A DNA stretch of 20,880 nt from an uncultured Neomegalonema sp. (GTDB taxonomy: Bacteria; Pseudomonadota; Alphaproteobacteria; Rhodobacterales; Rhodobacteraceae), in contig CALDZQ010000183.1 of NCBI GenBank assembly GCA_937944035.1, positions 1-20,880 of the forward strand. Direction: 5' to 3'. A program made the translations under genes and the position numbers. The notes under the pieces were generated by a model. The model ran no database searches and was not told the DNA's origin. It saw only the letters and a list, made by a program, of their open reading frames with translations. Below, in pieces: positions 20,569 to 20,880 of this stretch. The stretch's first letter is position 1. Each line of letters starts with the position of its first letter.

Positions 20569-20880
20569 TCGCGCCCGTCCGCCGTCAACCGTTCGACCCG
20601 CGCCCGCTCCTCGTCCGACAACGGCGCAGCCGCCGCAGGCAGACCCGACGGACGCATCGAAATTTGCCGCCACGCGAAAAATCCGCCCAGCAACAACAAC
20701 AGCGGCCCGCCCAGATACAGCGCCGCACTCGTCGCGTTAAAGCGCGGTTTCAGCAGCACATATTCCCCGTATCGCGCAACCACATAGTCCAGCACTTCCT
20801 CGTTGCTGTCCCCTTCGGACAGCCGCTCACGCACCAGAACCCGCAGGTCTTTGGCCAATCCCGCATCGGAATCGTCGATG
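20565..20880 (-). CDS. ccmH: Cytochrome c-type biogenesis protein CcmH, C-terminal part
   Basis: The minus-strand frame runs from the window edge to a TAG at 20567-20565 and reads about 105 residues. It starts within SIDDSDAGLAKDLRVLVRERL and continues through EVLDYVVARYGEYVLLKPRF, then one membrane helix (ALYLGGPLLLLLGGFFAW) and a short acidic tail. This is the typical second half of CcmH. The CxxC motif that handles apocytochrome thiols should lie just upstream, outside the window. The protein helps present apocytochrome c for haem attachment in the periplasm and would serve cytochromes such as the one at 3703. An internal TTG at 20858 is not the real start. It is convergent with the LytM lipoprotein gene. 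Confidence 0.92.
   Translation of the reverse strand, partial: IDDSDAGLAKDLRVLVRERLSEGDSNEEVLDYVVARYGEYVLLKPRFNATSAALYLGGPLLLLLGGFFAWRQISMRPSGLPAAAAPLSDEERARVERLTADGRD

Noticed and set aside
20565..20858. A complete 97-residue protein starting at the TTG at 20858
   Set aside because: The frame continues to the window edge with residues typical of CcmH (SIDDSDAG), so this is the end of a longer gene.

Overview
The window is about 20.9 kb of moderately high-GC DNA with tightly packed, overlapping operons. The gene content is typical of an alphaproteobacterium, and I would guess Rhodobacterales. The guess rests on an MttB-family methyltransferase, a four-domain FAD/GcvT dimethylglycine-dehydrogenase-like protein, the surE-pcm-LysM/LytM lipoprotein block and a CcmH-type cytochrome c biogenesis gene. 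No rRNA, tRNA, CRISPR array, transposase or integrase was seen. All calls come from reading the sequence and translations by eye, without database searches.

Region 1 (1-3609, minus strand) is a catabolic operon read right to left: a GntR/FCD regulator, a DapA-family lyase/deaminase, an aldehyde dehydrogenase and, after an intergenic inverted repeat, the start of an MttB-family methyltransferase cut by the window edge. A sigma70-like promoter whose -10 lies inside a perfect 10-bp palindrome sits in front of the regulator. The set fits breakdown of a methylated amine or betaine, possibly of the hydroxyproline type. A divergent small secreted cytochrome c follows (3703-4146).

Region 2 (4440-10163) is the most unusual part. 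It opens with a Pro/Gly/Asn-rich protein of unknown function carrying nine copies of a DGN/DGS motif. Next come three genes with ATGA overlaps. The first encodes an orotate-PRTase-like domain fused to two AMMECR1-like domains and a helical C-terminal region. The second is a Memo-family protein and the third a TauD-like Fe(II)/2-oxoglutarate dioxygenase. AMMECR1 and Memo commonly occur with a radical SAM protein, but here a PRTase and a dioxygenase are present instead. This looks like an undescribed biosynthetic or modification cassette. It is bracketed by two inverted copies of a 46-nt palindromic repeat.

Region 3 (10164-16688) holds a TadG-like von Willebrand A protein (minus strand), the FAD/GcvT demethylase and a vanadium-haloperoxidase homologue. 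The haloperoxidase homologue has an Ala in place of the usual Ser of the vanadate pocket, and a hairpin covers its ribosome binding site. A strong bidirectional terminator closes the region.

Region 4 (16758-20880) is housekeeping: surE and pcm overlap, followed by a long LysM/degenerate-LytM lipoprotein of NlpD type. The C-terminal part of a convergent ccmH gene follows. Small palindromic repeats sit at the 3' ends of several genes.
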